Shown: positions 53,664 through 63,232 of the stretch, one piece after another | Numbering within the stretch: position 1 is the first letter of the stretch | Layout: every line of letters begins with the position of its first letter | Program-made: the position numbers and the translations under genes | Origin: Acidobacteriota bacterium | GTDB lineage: Bacteria; Acidobacteriota; Vicinamibacteria; Vicinamibacterales; UBA2999 | Length of the DNA: 64,000 nt | NCBI GenBank assembly: GCA_021731165.1 | Contig: JAKFXY010000027.1 | Coordinates: forward strand, 1-64,000 | Reading direction: 5' to 3' | The notes under the pieces: generated by a model | Told to the model about the DNA's origin: nothing | What the model saw: only the letters and a program-made list of their open reading frames with translations | Database searches by the model: none

Positions 53664-54551
53664 GTGAAGCGAACCATCGTGCTCGGTGCCCTGCTCGTGA
53701 TTGGCGGACTCTCGGCGGTGATGGCCCAGCAGCAATCGAGGCCGCCGCTGGCCGACCCGGTGAGGGTCAAGGACAACCTGTACGTCATCATGTCGTCCAC
53801 CCCGGGTCCCGAGTTCACAGGCGGGAACACCGGTGTGTTTGTCACGGACACGGGCGTCATCGTTGTCGACACCAAGCTGGCGGGGTACGGTCCGACGATC
53901 CTCGAGAGGATCCGGAAGGTCACCGACAAGCCGGTGACGATGATCATCAACACCCACACGCACGGCGATCACACCGGCAGCAACGACGCATTCCCTGCCT
54001 CTGTCGACATCGTCGCCCATGAGAACACGAAGGCGAACATGGCGAAGATGGATGCATTCAAAGGTGACAAGGCGCAGTTCCTGCCGAAGCGCACCTACAA
54101 GGACAAGATGTCGATCGGCAGCGGCAAGAACCAGGTCGATCTCTACTACTTTGGTGCCGGTCACACGGATGGCGATTCGTGGGTCGTGTATCCCTCACTC
54201 CGTGTGTTGCAGACGGGGGACATGTTCGCGTGGCGTGACGCGCCGTTCATCGATCGCAACAACGGTGGCAGCGGGGTCGAGCTCCCGAAGACGGTGGCGA
54301 AGGCGATTGCGGGAATCAGGAACATCGACACGGTCATTCCGGGCCACAGCCCGATCGCGACACCGAAGGATCTCCAGGAGTATCAGCGCTTCCTCGCCGA
54401 CCTGGTCGCGACGGTGCAGTCCGCGGTGGCGGCTGGCAAGAGCGTGGACGAGGCGGCCGCGTCGATTGATTTGACGGGCAAGTATCCTGGCTACAAGAAC
54501 GAACGGACCAAGGCCGCGATCACCGCGCTGTACGCCGAACTGAAGAATTAG
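53664..54551 (+). CDS. Exported MBL-fold metallo-hydrolase
   Basis: Signal peptide; NTHTHGDHTGSNDAFP; GAGHTDGDSWV. Confidence 0.88.
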   Translation: MKRTIVLGALLVIGGLSAVMAQQQSRPPLADPVRVKDNLYVIMSSTPGPEFTGGNTGVFVTDTGVIVVDTKLAGYGPTILERIRKVTDKPVTMIINTHTHGDHTGSNDAFPASVDIVAHENTKANMAKMDAFKGDKAQFLPKRTYKDKMSIGSGKNQVDLYYFGAGHTDGDSWVVYPSLRVLQTGDMFAWRDAPFIDRNNGGSGVELPKTVAKAIAGIRNIDTVIPGHSPIATPKDLQEYQRFLADLVATVQSAVAAGKSVDEAAASIDLTGKYPGYKNERTKAAITALYAELKN

Positions 54552-54829
54552 AGCGCCTGTCCCTCGCCGGCGCCGACTGCCAGATCCTGGCCATTCGGCC
54601 GGAGCGGACATCGACCGTTTACGCCTTGCCGGAACCGGGATTCCGACGTGGTGAGTTTCTATCGGGGCCGTAGACCTCATCGGCCAGCCGCCGGCGCGGT
54701 GCTCGGATCGGACTCTTCGAGGGTTCACGGCATCTCCCCGAAGCCGGGGTGAAAGCCATGTCCCGGTGCAAACGACTCTGCTAATCTTGCAGTCCGCTCG
54801 CTGTGTATGGCGGCGGTTCTGGAGCTGGC

Positions 54830-57800
54830 ATGACGGACCGGGTTTCTGGCCTTTCTTTCTGTTCCCCGCGAGTGATCGCCCTCGTCGCATTGGCGGGCCT
54901 CCTGCTCTTCTCCGGACAGGTGTCGCTGTCGGCGCAGGGCACCAATCCTCTTGCCCGCCGGTGGGCGGACGTTCGTGTTCAAGGGGAGGAGAACAGGTTT
55001 CTTCTCCAGTCTCAGCAGATCACCGCCGAAGAGGCGCAAAGACGCACTGGCCTGATGAACACGGAGCTGGCCGCGATTCGCGCTGCGATGAACGCCCTGC
55101 CGCGCCCGGTCCAGACGGAGATCACACAGCAGGCCGAAACATTGTTTCAGGTTCGTATCGTGCCGCTCCGAGAACAGTGGAACCAGGCGCTTGCCGAGAA
55201 GCGTCTTGCGGACCAGGCGCGCTTTGCGGAGCTGACGAAGGAACTCCAGGCCGACGCGGCAGTCTCCGGGAAGGTGCAGGCTGAACGCACCTTGCTGCGG
55301 GAGCGCGCGCAGCGCGGGGAAGTGTCGCAGGCGGACGCGACGCGCACGGATCAGCAGGCCGAACAGCAGATCCTCGCGCTTCACCGCAAGTACGACGCGC
55401 TGGACATGGAACGCGCGGCCATCGGTCAGCGCCCGTATTGGGCAAGCCAGTTCTCCCGCGCGGAGGCCGCGTTTGCGGCGCGAGCGGTCGCCGAGGGACG
55501 CGTGCGGCTTCGCCTTGACGACACCCAGACTGAAATTGGCAAGGACGCGCATCGCGCCGCGAATCTCACGCTGTCGATGCAACGCAACCAGCTATTCCAG
55601 GCGCAACTGGCCATCACGCCACAGGAAGCACAGAGCTTGAATGCGACCGCTCAGGCACTCCTGACCTCGCTGCAACAGAAGTATGCGACATCACCGGCCG
55701 CGGCGGACTATCGGGACCGCGTGGTGCGGTTGGTGCAGGAAGGCGCCGCCGCGCAGCGGCCGCAGTGGGAACGCGATGCGGCGGCGGCCAAGGTGGAGGC
55801 CGCCGCGCGTCGAGCGGCCGCCGCCGCGCCGCCGGCGCAGCAGGTAGGCGTGCCGGTCGGCAACCCGCAGCCGGTCCCGCTCGAGACTTCCCAGCCCGCT
55901 CCCACCTCCGATGGTCGTCGAACCGCGAGAGGGCCGACGACCTCCGGAGCGAGGCCGGTGCCACGTGCGCCGCAGACTCCACCGGTCGTCCTCGCCACGC
56001 AGATACCTCGCCAGACGCCTGGGGGTGGCATCCCATGGACGCCCGTCATCGTCTTGCTGCTCCTTGGCGCCGGTGGGGCCGGCGCATACGCATTGAGGGC
56101 GCGAATGGCCACAGCCCCGCCCACCTTTGCGCCGGCGCCGCACATCACGGACCCGGTGCAGACATCAGGAACGGGTGCCGGCCACGCGAGCGCGCAACGC
56201 GCGTCCTCAACTGAGGTGCCGCCGGCGCCGGGGATCGGCGGCCTGAAGGAGCACCTCCTCGCACAGCAGCGTGAGAAGTACCAGACCCGCTACAACGATG
56301 CACTCGACGAGGTGACGAACGCCTCGATGGCGCTGACGCAGATGGCGCCCCTGCTGTCTTCCGCGCACGCCAATCTGCACACGCTCTCCACCTCGCTGTA
56401 CGGACGAGTGCACGCCGTCATAGTGGCGCGATACGGCAGCCTCTGGAAGGCACTGATGAACGCCGCACTGCTGCGACCGGTGTGGCGGCTCTTTCGGCGC
56501 GTGCCCGTGCTCCCCAAGATTGGGATTGGCGTCGGTTTGTACTTTCTCTGGAGCCGGATCTTTCAAGCCTTCTCGGCCGGCGATTTTGCGACCGTCGTGT
56601 TGATCTATGGCGGCATCGTCGCCGCCGGGTTCTTCATCGAGCGCCATCTGGTGCTCAAGGCGCCACTGGCGCTCCTCAAGAGGAACGCCGGCGAGTTCAA
56701 GGCCTTGCGGCTGGCACACCTCTACGTCGATCAACGGCCGGAGGTGATACAGGGACAGTCGGCACTCCGTGGGCTGCGGATTCTCGCGGCCGACACGCTT
56801 CCGCTCGCGCACGACGAAGCCTTCGAGGCATCGGTCGGCGCCGGCACGTTCCTTCTCGGCGTGGGAACCCTGGGAAGCTACCGCGTCGATCCGAGCGGAT
56901 CCACGACCGTTCTGACATCGGCCCAGGGCAACGAGTTCATGAACCAGCACGGCGGGTTGCTCCTGGAAGTCGTCTCCCAACTGGGCGACTTTGCTCCCAA
57001 CACGTTTCCACCGCTCGCACAGTACGGACAGGTCCACTGGCGAAAACAGCGGGCGGCCAACGCCCTTCCACAACTCGAAGCCCTCGTGCGAGACGTGGAC
57101 CGCATCGAGAAGGTCTGGCAGGACGTCTACGTCAGCGACGAGGTGTTCGAGTTCCTGTTCCGCAGCATCGACATGTTCAACATGCGCGATGCAGCCACGC
57201 CACCGGGGCTCCTGTTGTACGGGTTGCCCGGCAACGGCAAGAAGTATCTGGCGCGCAAGATTGCCGATACGCTCTCCGCCAGATTCGAGCAGGTCACGCC
57301 GTCCAAGATCGCGTCCGCCGATCAGATCAAGGACCTCTGGACGGCCAGCCGCGGCACGGATCCGGTGGTGCTCTTTGTCCCGAACGCCGAGACGGTCTTT
57401 CCCAAAACGCAGGACGGGACGAGTGCCCGCGACACACTCGAGTGGATTGCGGAGTGGGAGAAGCACGAGCCGCGGGAAAGCCGTGTCTGGGTGGTGATGA
57501 CCGGGCGCAGCGACGAGGCCATGGACCCTGCCGTCCTGGACCACGTCGGGCGCGACTCGAAGATCGAGGTCCAGGGACCGGACACCGCGGGCCGTGAGGT
57601 CCTGCTGCAGATGGCTTGCCGCCAGTACCAGGTGTCAGCGCCGCCGTCCGACACTGTCGCGAAGACCATGGGAGGCGTCTCGATTCAGGACCTCCGTCGG
57701 ATCGTCATGGCTGCCAAGCGCGCCGCGGCGCCTGGTCAGCCTCAAGACAGTCACTGGAAGCAGGCGATCCAGACCGTCCGCGGAGCCGACGCCAAGTTCA

Positions 57801-60800
57801 AGGATGAGACGAAAACCTGGGACCGCCTGATTCTTCCGCCGAAGATCAAGGAGCAGCTGCAACTGGCCTGCAAGGTGTTGCAGGATGCACAAGAGTCGAA
57901 GAAGAAAGGCCTCGAGGTCCCGAGAGTGCTGCTCTTCGGACCGCCGGGCACTGGGAAGACCGAGATCGCCAGAACGATCGCCAACGAGGCCGGCGTCAAC
58001 TTCATGGAAGGCTCGTTGGCGAAGATGAAGGGCAAGTACATCGGCTCGAGCGGCCAGATGGTCACCGAGTTGTTCGCGAAGGCGAGGGCTTCGGCACCCA
58101 CGGTGCTCTTCCTGGACGAGATCGACGCGGTCTCCAAGGAGCGAGGTTCAGAGGGCACGGACTCCTTCACCGACGACATTACCAACGTACTGCTCACCGA
58201 ACTGGAAGGTGTATCCAAGCCCGACCGCCCGGTGTTTATCCTCGCCGCGACGAATCATCACGAGGTCATGGACGAGGCGATTCTTCGACGTTTCAAGAGA
58301 AAAATTGAGATCCCGAAACCCGACGAATGGGGCCGCCGTGAAATCTTGAAGGTCCTCTTCAGCGATCGGCGGGACGCCATCGACTTCGACGTCGAGGACG
58401 TCGCGACCGTCGTGGCCAAGCGTACCGACGGGCAGGCGGGCAGCTTCCTGCGGGACCTCGTGCAGAAGGCGATGGAGGAGGCCGAGCTCGTCGCGCAGGC
58501 GACCTCGCCGCCAGGAACGGTCCGCCTGACCAGAGACCTCGTGATGGCGGAGACCGAGCGACTCCGCCGGGAGGGCAGCGACGGCGTCGATCCCACGGCA
58601 ACGTGGGACACGCTGGTGTTGTCCGACCAGACCATGAATGAGCTCAAGCGGCTCAGCCGGGCCCTGCGGAATATGGAGGAGCGATTGCGACAGGGCGTCG
58701 AGCCGCCCCGCGGCGCCGTCCTCTTCGGCCCGCCGGGGACAGGCAAGACGCAGATCGCCAAGACGCTGGCGAACGAGAGCGGTGTGCGGTTTCTGCTCAA
58801 GGGGCCCGCGGATCTTGGCCGCACGGCGGAGTCGGTTCGGGAGCTCTTCAACGCGGCCCGCAAGAAGGCGCCCTGCATTCTGTTCATCGACGAGTTCGAG
58901 AACGCGGCCAAGTCTCGCGATCTGGGCGGATCGGCGGAAGTCGTCACGGAGCTCCTCTCGCAGATACAGGGGGCGAAGAAGGAGACCCGTCCGATCTTCG
59001 TACTCGCCGCCACAAATTATCTGGAACGCGTCGACAAAGCCGTGCTCGATCGGTTTTCGGCGTACCAGATAGAGGTTCCCTATCCGACTCCGGAACAACG
59101 GGAGCGACTCTTCACGGTCTTCCTCAAGAAGGTCCCACGGATCGACTTCGACATCGCGACGACAGCCGCTGAACTGGCGCAGCTCGCGGGCAGCGTCGGC
59201 GGGCGACGCATTTACGACTCCGTCGACAAGGCGCTTCAGGAGGCCGCCAATCGCGCCGAGGAGGCAGGCACCGGCGAGCCGATCGTGCTTCGGCGCGAGG
59301 ACCTGTTGCGTCAGTTCGCGCCGAAGGGTCGTCCAGTATCCGAAGAGGACCTCACGACCGTGTGGTCGCAGATCGTGCTGAAGCCGGAGGTGAAAGACTC
59401 GCTGCTCTCGATGATTCGCTTGTTCAACAGCGGGGACAAAGCGGCGCCGAAAGGGCTGCTCCTGTGGGGGCCTTCCGGCACGGGCAAGACCGAGATTGCG
59501 CGGCTGCTCGCGCAGTCCACCGGCTGTGAGTTCCTCGCGACCGACCTCTCGAAGCTCAAGGGCATGCACGTCGGCGAGAGCGGCCAGAACGTCAGAGCGC
59601 TGTGGGAAAAGGCGCGGGTGCATGGCAAGGCCGTGATCTTCGTGGACGAGTGCGATGGTGTGTTCGCTCGGCGCGGCGGGACGAACACCGATGCGGCGGT
59701 GGAGGAGATCAACAACGCGTTTCTCCCCATGTGGGACGGCCTCGACTCGAAGGGACAGATCTGGGTCGTGGGCGCGACCAACAAGCGCGACCGAATCGAC
59801 GAGGCGATGAATTCCCGGTTCGGGGAGATGATCGAGATCGGCTTGCCTGAGGCCGCCGAGCGCATCGACATTCTCAGGCTCGAGATGCGGAAGCTCGAGT
59901 CTGAGATCGAGGTGCCGGAGTTTGTCGGCAAGGCGACCTCCGGCTTTGCCGGCCGCAACCTCTCCAAGGTGGCGGCGGCGGTGTACCGCAAGGCGGCGAC
60001 ACAAGGCGGCAAGGCCACCGATGACCTGTGGCGACAGGTCATCAAGGAGTTCGCGACGGCGACGGCCGACGCGGTGGATGCCACTGCGCGGTGGGACACA
60101 CTCATCCTGCAGGACCCGATCATCAAGCGGCTGAGGCGCATCAGCGAGATGCTCAAGTATGCCGAGTCGTTACGTGAGCAGGGGCTCGAGCCGCCGAAGG
60201 CGGCGCTGCTCTTCGGTCCGCCAGGCACGGGCAAGACCCAGATTGCCAGGACGCTTGCCAATGAGAGCGGACTCAACTTCATCGCGGCCAGCCCATCCGA
60301 CATCAAGGGTGCGCATCTCGGTGTGTCGGGCCGCCTCGTCAAGGAGCTTTTCGAGCGCGCGCGCGCGAAGCCAACGGTGCTCTTCATCGACGAGATCGAA
60401 TCGACCGCCGCATCGAGAAATGGCGGCAAGGGGGACCAGTACACCGGCGAGATCGTCAACGAGCTGCTCACGCAGATGGACGGGGTGAAGAAGGTGAGCG
60501 GTACCGTGTTCGTGCTCGCCGCGACGAATCATCCCCACCTGGTTGACGAAGCGGTACTGTCGCGCTTCGACGAACGCCTCGAGATTCCCAATCCGGGTCC
60601 CGACGAGCGGAGGCGGATGCTCAAGATATTCGTCGGCAAGCTCCGCGTCGATTTTGACGTCGATGAAATGGCACGCGAGCTGTCCGCCAAGCTCGACGGG
60701 CTCAGTGGACGTGACTTGATGGCGCTGGTACGAAGGGCATCTCAGCAGTCGGTTGAGCGGGCCATCGACGCCGGGACGCCTGGCCAGATCGTGCTGAGCC

Positions 60801-60850
60801 GCGAAGACTTGATCAGCCAGCTGACTACGCTCTCGACCGAGGAGCCATGA
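54830..60850 (+). CDS. Membrane-anchored multi-AAA+ ATPase with five tandem classic AAA modules
   Basis: Signal/TM, extracytoplasmic coiled coil, TMs, then Walker A motifs at ~57221 (GLPGNGKK, degenerate), 57938, 58727, 59468, 60215; Met at 54830 preceded by ggag (54803 alternative). Confidence 0.9.
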   Translation: MTDRVSGLSFCSPRVIALVALAGLLLFSGQVSLSAQGTNPLARRWADVRVQGEENRFLLQSQQITAEEAQRRTGLMNTELAAIRAAMNALPRPVQTEITQQAETLFQVRIVPLREQWNQALAEKRLADQARFAELTKELQADAAVSGKVQAERTLLRERAQRGEVSQADATRTDQQAEQQILALHRKYDALDMERAAIGQRPYWASQFSRAEAAFAARAVAEGRVRLRLDDTQTEIGKDAHRAANLTLSMQRNQLFQAQLAITPQEAQSLNATAQALLTSLQQKYATSPAAADYRDRVVRLVQEGAAAQRPQWERDAAAAKVEAAARRAAAAAPPAQQVGVPVGNPQPVPLETSQPAPTSDGRRTARGPTTSGARPVPRAPQTPPVVLATQIPRQTPGGGIPWTPVIVLLLLGAGGAGAYALRARMATAPPTFAPAPHITDPVQTSGTGAGHASAQRASSTEVPPAPGIGGLKEHLLAQQREKYQTRYNDALDEVTNASMALTQMAPLLSSAHANLHTLSTSLYGRVHAVIVARYGSLWKALMNAALLRPVWRLFRRVPVLPKIGIGVGLYFLWSRIFQAFSAGDFATVVLIYGGIVAAGFFIERHLVLKAPLALLKRNAGEFKALRLAHLYVDQRPEVIQGQSALRGLRILAADTLPLAHDEAFEASVGAGTFLLGVGTLGSYRVDPSGSTTVLTSAQGNEFMNQHGGLLLEVVSQLGDFAPNTFPPLAQYGQVHWRKQRAANALPQLEALVRDVDRIEKVWQDVYVSDEVFEFLFRSIDMFNMRDAATPPGLLLYGLPGNGKKYLARKIADTLSARFEQVTPSKIASADQIKDLWTASRGTDPVVLFVPNAETVFPKTQDGTSARDTLEWIAEWEKHEPRESRVWVVMTGRSDEAMDPAVLDHVGRDSKIEVQGPDTAGREVLLQMACRQYQVSAPPSDTVAKTMGGVSIQDLRRIVMAAKRAAAPGQPQDSHWKQAIQTVRGADAKFKDETKTWDRLILPPKIKEQLQLACKVLQDAQESKKKGLEVPRVLLFGPPGTGKTEIARTIANEAGVNFMEGSLAKMKGKYIGSSGQMVTELFAKARASAPTVLFLDEIDAVSKERGSEGTDSFTDDITNVLLTELEGVSKPDRPVFILAATNHHEVMDEAILRRFKRKIEIPKPDEWGRREILKVLFSDRRDAIDFDVEDVATVVAKRTDGQAGSFLRDLVQKAMEEAELVAQATSPPGTVRLTRDLVMAETERLRREGSDGVDPTATWDTLVLSDQTMNELKRLSRALRNMEERLRQGVEPPRGAVLFGPPGTGKTQIAKTLANESGVRFLLKGPADLGRTAESVRELFNAARKKAPCILFIDEFENAAKSRDLGGSAEVVTELLSQIQGAKKETRPIFVLAATNYLERVDKAVLDRFSAYQIEVPYPTPEQRERLFTVFLKKVPRIDFDIATTAAELAQLAGSVGGRRIYDSVDKALQEAANRAEEAGTGEPIVLRREDLLRQFAPKGRPVSEEDLTTVWSQIVLKPEVKDSLLSMIRLFNSGDKAAPKGLLLWGPSGTGKTEIARLLAQSTGCEFLATDLSKLKGMHVGESGQNVRALWEKARVHGKAVIFVDECDGVFARRGGTNTDAAVEEINNAFLPMWDGLDSKGQIWVVGATNKRDRIDEAMNSRFGEMIEIGLPEAAERIDILRLEMRKLESEIEVPEFVGKATSGFAGRNLSKVAAAVYRKAATQGGKATDDLWRQVIKEFATATADAVDATARWDTLILQDPIIKRLRRISEMLKYAESLREQGLEPPKAALLFGPPGTGKTQIARTLANESGLNFIAASPSDIKGAHLGVSGRLVKELFERARAKPTVLFIDEIESTAASRNGGKGDQYTGEIVNELLTQMDGVKKVSGTVFVLAATNHPHLVDEAVLSRFDERLEIPNPGPDERRRMLKIFVGKLRVDFDVDEMARELSAKLDGLSGRDLMALVRRASQQSVERAIDAGTPGQIVLSREDLISQLTTLSTEEP

Positions 60851-63189
60851 AGGGGCACGCCATGTCGCTGGTTCGTCGAGCGGTCGCAGTCGCTTGCTTC
60901 GTGGCGCTGGCGGCGGTTGACTCAAGCGCATTCAAGTTCGAGATCCACGTGGCGATTACCAACGAGGCACTGGGAGAGGTCGTCGCAAACCTGCCGGCCA
61001 ATCTGAAGCAGATGCTCCAGACCGTCCCTGGTGTCCCCATTACCAGCTTCTCGAATATCGCGATACGGGAAATCGGCAACGCCAATAAGGCCAGGGACAC
61101 CGGCGACTGTGGGAACAGGGATGACGTGAACGTTGCAGCCGTGCCCTGCACCTCCTGGACATCGGAGTCAAAGGCCGCCTTCGATTACCTGTCGATGGAA
61201 CCGGCCTCGGACCACTTCGACAACGAAGCCATCCAGGTATCGAGTAACCAGATCTCCGTCGCGAGGAACGATATCCTGGCCCATCTCCGGGCAGGGAGGT
61301 ATGTCGCAGCCAGAAAGGTTCTCGGCGGAGCGCTTCACGCCATTCAAGACTTCTATTCGCATACCAACTATGTGGAGATCGGCTACCGGATTATCGAATC
61401 ACGCATCGGTACGGGAGACGACTCGTTCAGCCAGGGCATTCCCAGGCTCGCCAGATCCAACGAACCCGTGTGTGTGCAGGTGACGCCCTTGTTGCGAGAC
61501 CCCCAGGAGTTTCTGATTACGCAGTTGTCTCAGGAGAACAAACAGAAGCTCATAAACGCGGCTGACAAACTCGTCGAAGAGAACAACACCCTCCTGAACC
61601 GCACACGTCGTGACGCCATCAAGAACGTGATTGCCGACCGTCCTCTCACGTCAGGCCACTTCTTCTTTCCCGGCGACAGCGCGCTGTCCATCGCGGTCAT
61701 GCTCTTCCTGCCGAACAACGGGGATCCGTCCGAAATCACCGACCTGGGCAAGTGCCGGCACGGATGGCAGGCCGGCGTCGTCCAGCCCGGGATCAACAAG
61801 GATGGTCCGGAGCGCCCGGGCCATGCGGAGGCGCGCAAACTCGCCAAGGAACACACGATGAGATTCATCGTGGACATCATGCGGGAGATCAGGGCTTCCG
61901 ATCCGGACTACATGCCTGAGATTCTTGGGCTCATGGGCCACGAACGTGGCACGCGGGTTATCGAGAGCGTCAGGGTCGGCGTGCCTGGGGCGCCGAACGG
62001 CGAGTCATGGGACACGGCCCTCGGCTCAGCCCTGGGCTTCTTCGTGCGCGGTACGCAGGGGCTGAAGAACATTCAGCCCGACGTGCTCGTGTGTGTGGAA
62101 TCGGCACACCTTCCGGGGACGTGCGCCAACGTGTGCGAGGACACGGACTGGAGCATCGATCTCAACGCGTACGTGTGTGCGCAGCCTGTCGGACCGACCG
62201 GCGTGCTGTACGAACCCGACCTCCGCGTGCTCGTGCGGGAGGTGGACTTCGGACAGCCGCGCCGCGTCATCGCGAGTTTCAGGGTTGAGGATCCGGCCAA
62301 GTGCGACCCGTTCTGTTCGCTCGCGTTGGATCCCGATCGCACGATATGGATTCAATTTCAATTCAAGCTGGTGTCCAGGTATTCATGGCGCTCGAGGACT
62401 ACCCCACCCGTGACGTTTCCGCCGATTGACGGCATCCCCATCGCGACACCGAGTTCCGGCGGCGGGTCTCCCTCGAGACCGAGCGCGTCGCCTCCGCCGT
62501 CGGGGGCACCGGGGTGGCCGTCCGCACCGGCACCGAGCGGAACGACAGCTTCTGTCCCGGCCTCCGCGAGCGGGTCGTTTGCGCCCCCGGCGAATCCCAA
62601 CGCGCGTACCGTCGCACCTTCATCTGCCGCGCGGCTGCGTACTCCGGAGGCCATCGACACCAGCCTTGGACTCCGCGACGCGGACAGCTGTACCGGCGCC
62701 GACCTGTTTTTTCCGCAGGGCACGGTGCTCGCACGAAGCCCTCTCGGACAGCAACTCGGGCAGGACCAGACGAACCGGTTGTATCAGGCCGCCGCGTTCG
62801 CGATGGCCGTCTCGGACACCGCGACCAAGCAGAACGTGCTCAACGCGATCCAGTCCAAGGTCGGTGACGACGCGTTCTTTGGAGCCATGACCCTCGTGAT
62901 CGGAGACATCCAGCAGTCTCGAACGATCGTGGCCGCCTATCAGGAGGTCTCCAAGTACCTTGTGGGAAAGGTCGTGTCCACGGGACTCAATCAGATGCTG
63001 CAGCCCCCGAGGCCCCCTTCCGCCCTCGCGCCCGAGGTGGACCGCTGGATCCTGAAGAGGCTTGCCACTGCTCCGTTGGTGTCAGAGGCTGTTGATAGGA
63101 TGTTCACGGGACCGCAGCCAATCTCGGCTGAGTGCACGATCAATCAGCTCGCGAAAGACGGGTTCACCGACGTTGTCAATGGCCGCTGA
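60847..63189 (+). CDS. Exported HET-C-like / zinc-dependent phospholipase C-fold-like protein
   Basis: Signal peptide; FKFEIHVAITNEAL and LGGALHAIQDFYSHTNYVEIGY motifs; Cys-rich, Pro-rich linker; ATGA overlap with upstream gene. Confidence 0.72.
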   Translation: MKGHAMSLVRRAVAVACFVALAAVDSSAFKFEIHVAITNEALGEVVANLPANLKQMLQTVPGVPITSFSNIAIREIGNANKARDTGDCGNRDDVNVAAVPCTSWTSESKAAFDYLSMEPASDHFDNEAIQVSSNQISVARNDILAHLRAGRYVAARKVLGGALHAIQDFYSHTNYVEIGYRIIESRIGTGDDSFSQGIPRLARSNEPVCVQVTPLLRDPQEFLITQLSQENKQKLINAADKLVEENNTLLNRTRRDAIKNVIADRPLTSGHFFFPGDSALSIAVMLFLPNNGDPSEITDLGKCRHGWQAGVVQPGINKDGPERPGHAEARKLAKEHTMRFIVDIMREIRASDPDYMPEILGLMGHERGTRVIESVRVGVPGAPNGESWDTALGSALGFFVRGTQGLKNIQPDVLVCVESAHLPGTCANVCEDTDWSIDLNAYVCAQPVGPTGVLYEPDLRVLVREVDFGQPRRVIASFRVEDPAKCDPFCSLALDPDRTIWIQFQFKLVSRYSWRSRTTPPVTFPPIDGIPIATPSSGGGSPSRPSASPPPSGAPGWPSAPAPSGTTASVPASASGSFAPPANPNARTVAPSSAARLRTPEAIDTSLGLRDADSCTGADLFFPQGTVLARSPLGQQLGQDQTNRLYQAAAFAMAVSDTATKQNVLNAIQSKVGDDAFFGAMTLVIGDIQQSRTIVAAYQEVSKYLVGKVVSTGLNQMLQPPRPPSALAPEVDRWILKRLATAPLVSEAVDRMFTGPQPISAECTINQLAKDGFTDVVNGR

Positions 63190-63232
63190 CCTGCGGGCGG
63201 TGGCTCGGCGCGACTGAGAGGTCCCTCTAGTC

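Noticed and set aside
52083-54164. 693-aa ORF on the minus strand
   Set aside because: Antisense to the well-supported DUF5916 and MBL genes; composition is Arg/His-rich shadow translation typical of high-GC DNA.
54727-54767. CGGCATCTCCCCGAAGCCGGGGTGAAAGCC upstream of the AAA gene, superficially like a c-di-GMP-I (GEMM) riboswitch core
   Set aside because: Lacks the conserved CAAACC and GACGCAAAGCC elements and I see no second stem. Infernal cmsearch with RF01051 would decide; a significant hit would reverse this.
58148-60004. 618-aa minus-strand ORF
   Set aside because: Shadow ORF antisense to the multi-AAA gene; no recognisable domain.
57900-60250. DNA-level repeats around the Walker A motifs (ctcttcggnccgccgggnac)
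   Set aside because: Explained by the homologous AAA modules and codon bias, not an independent repeat element.
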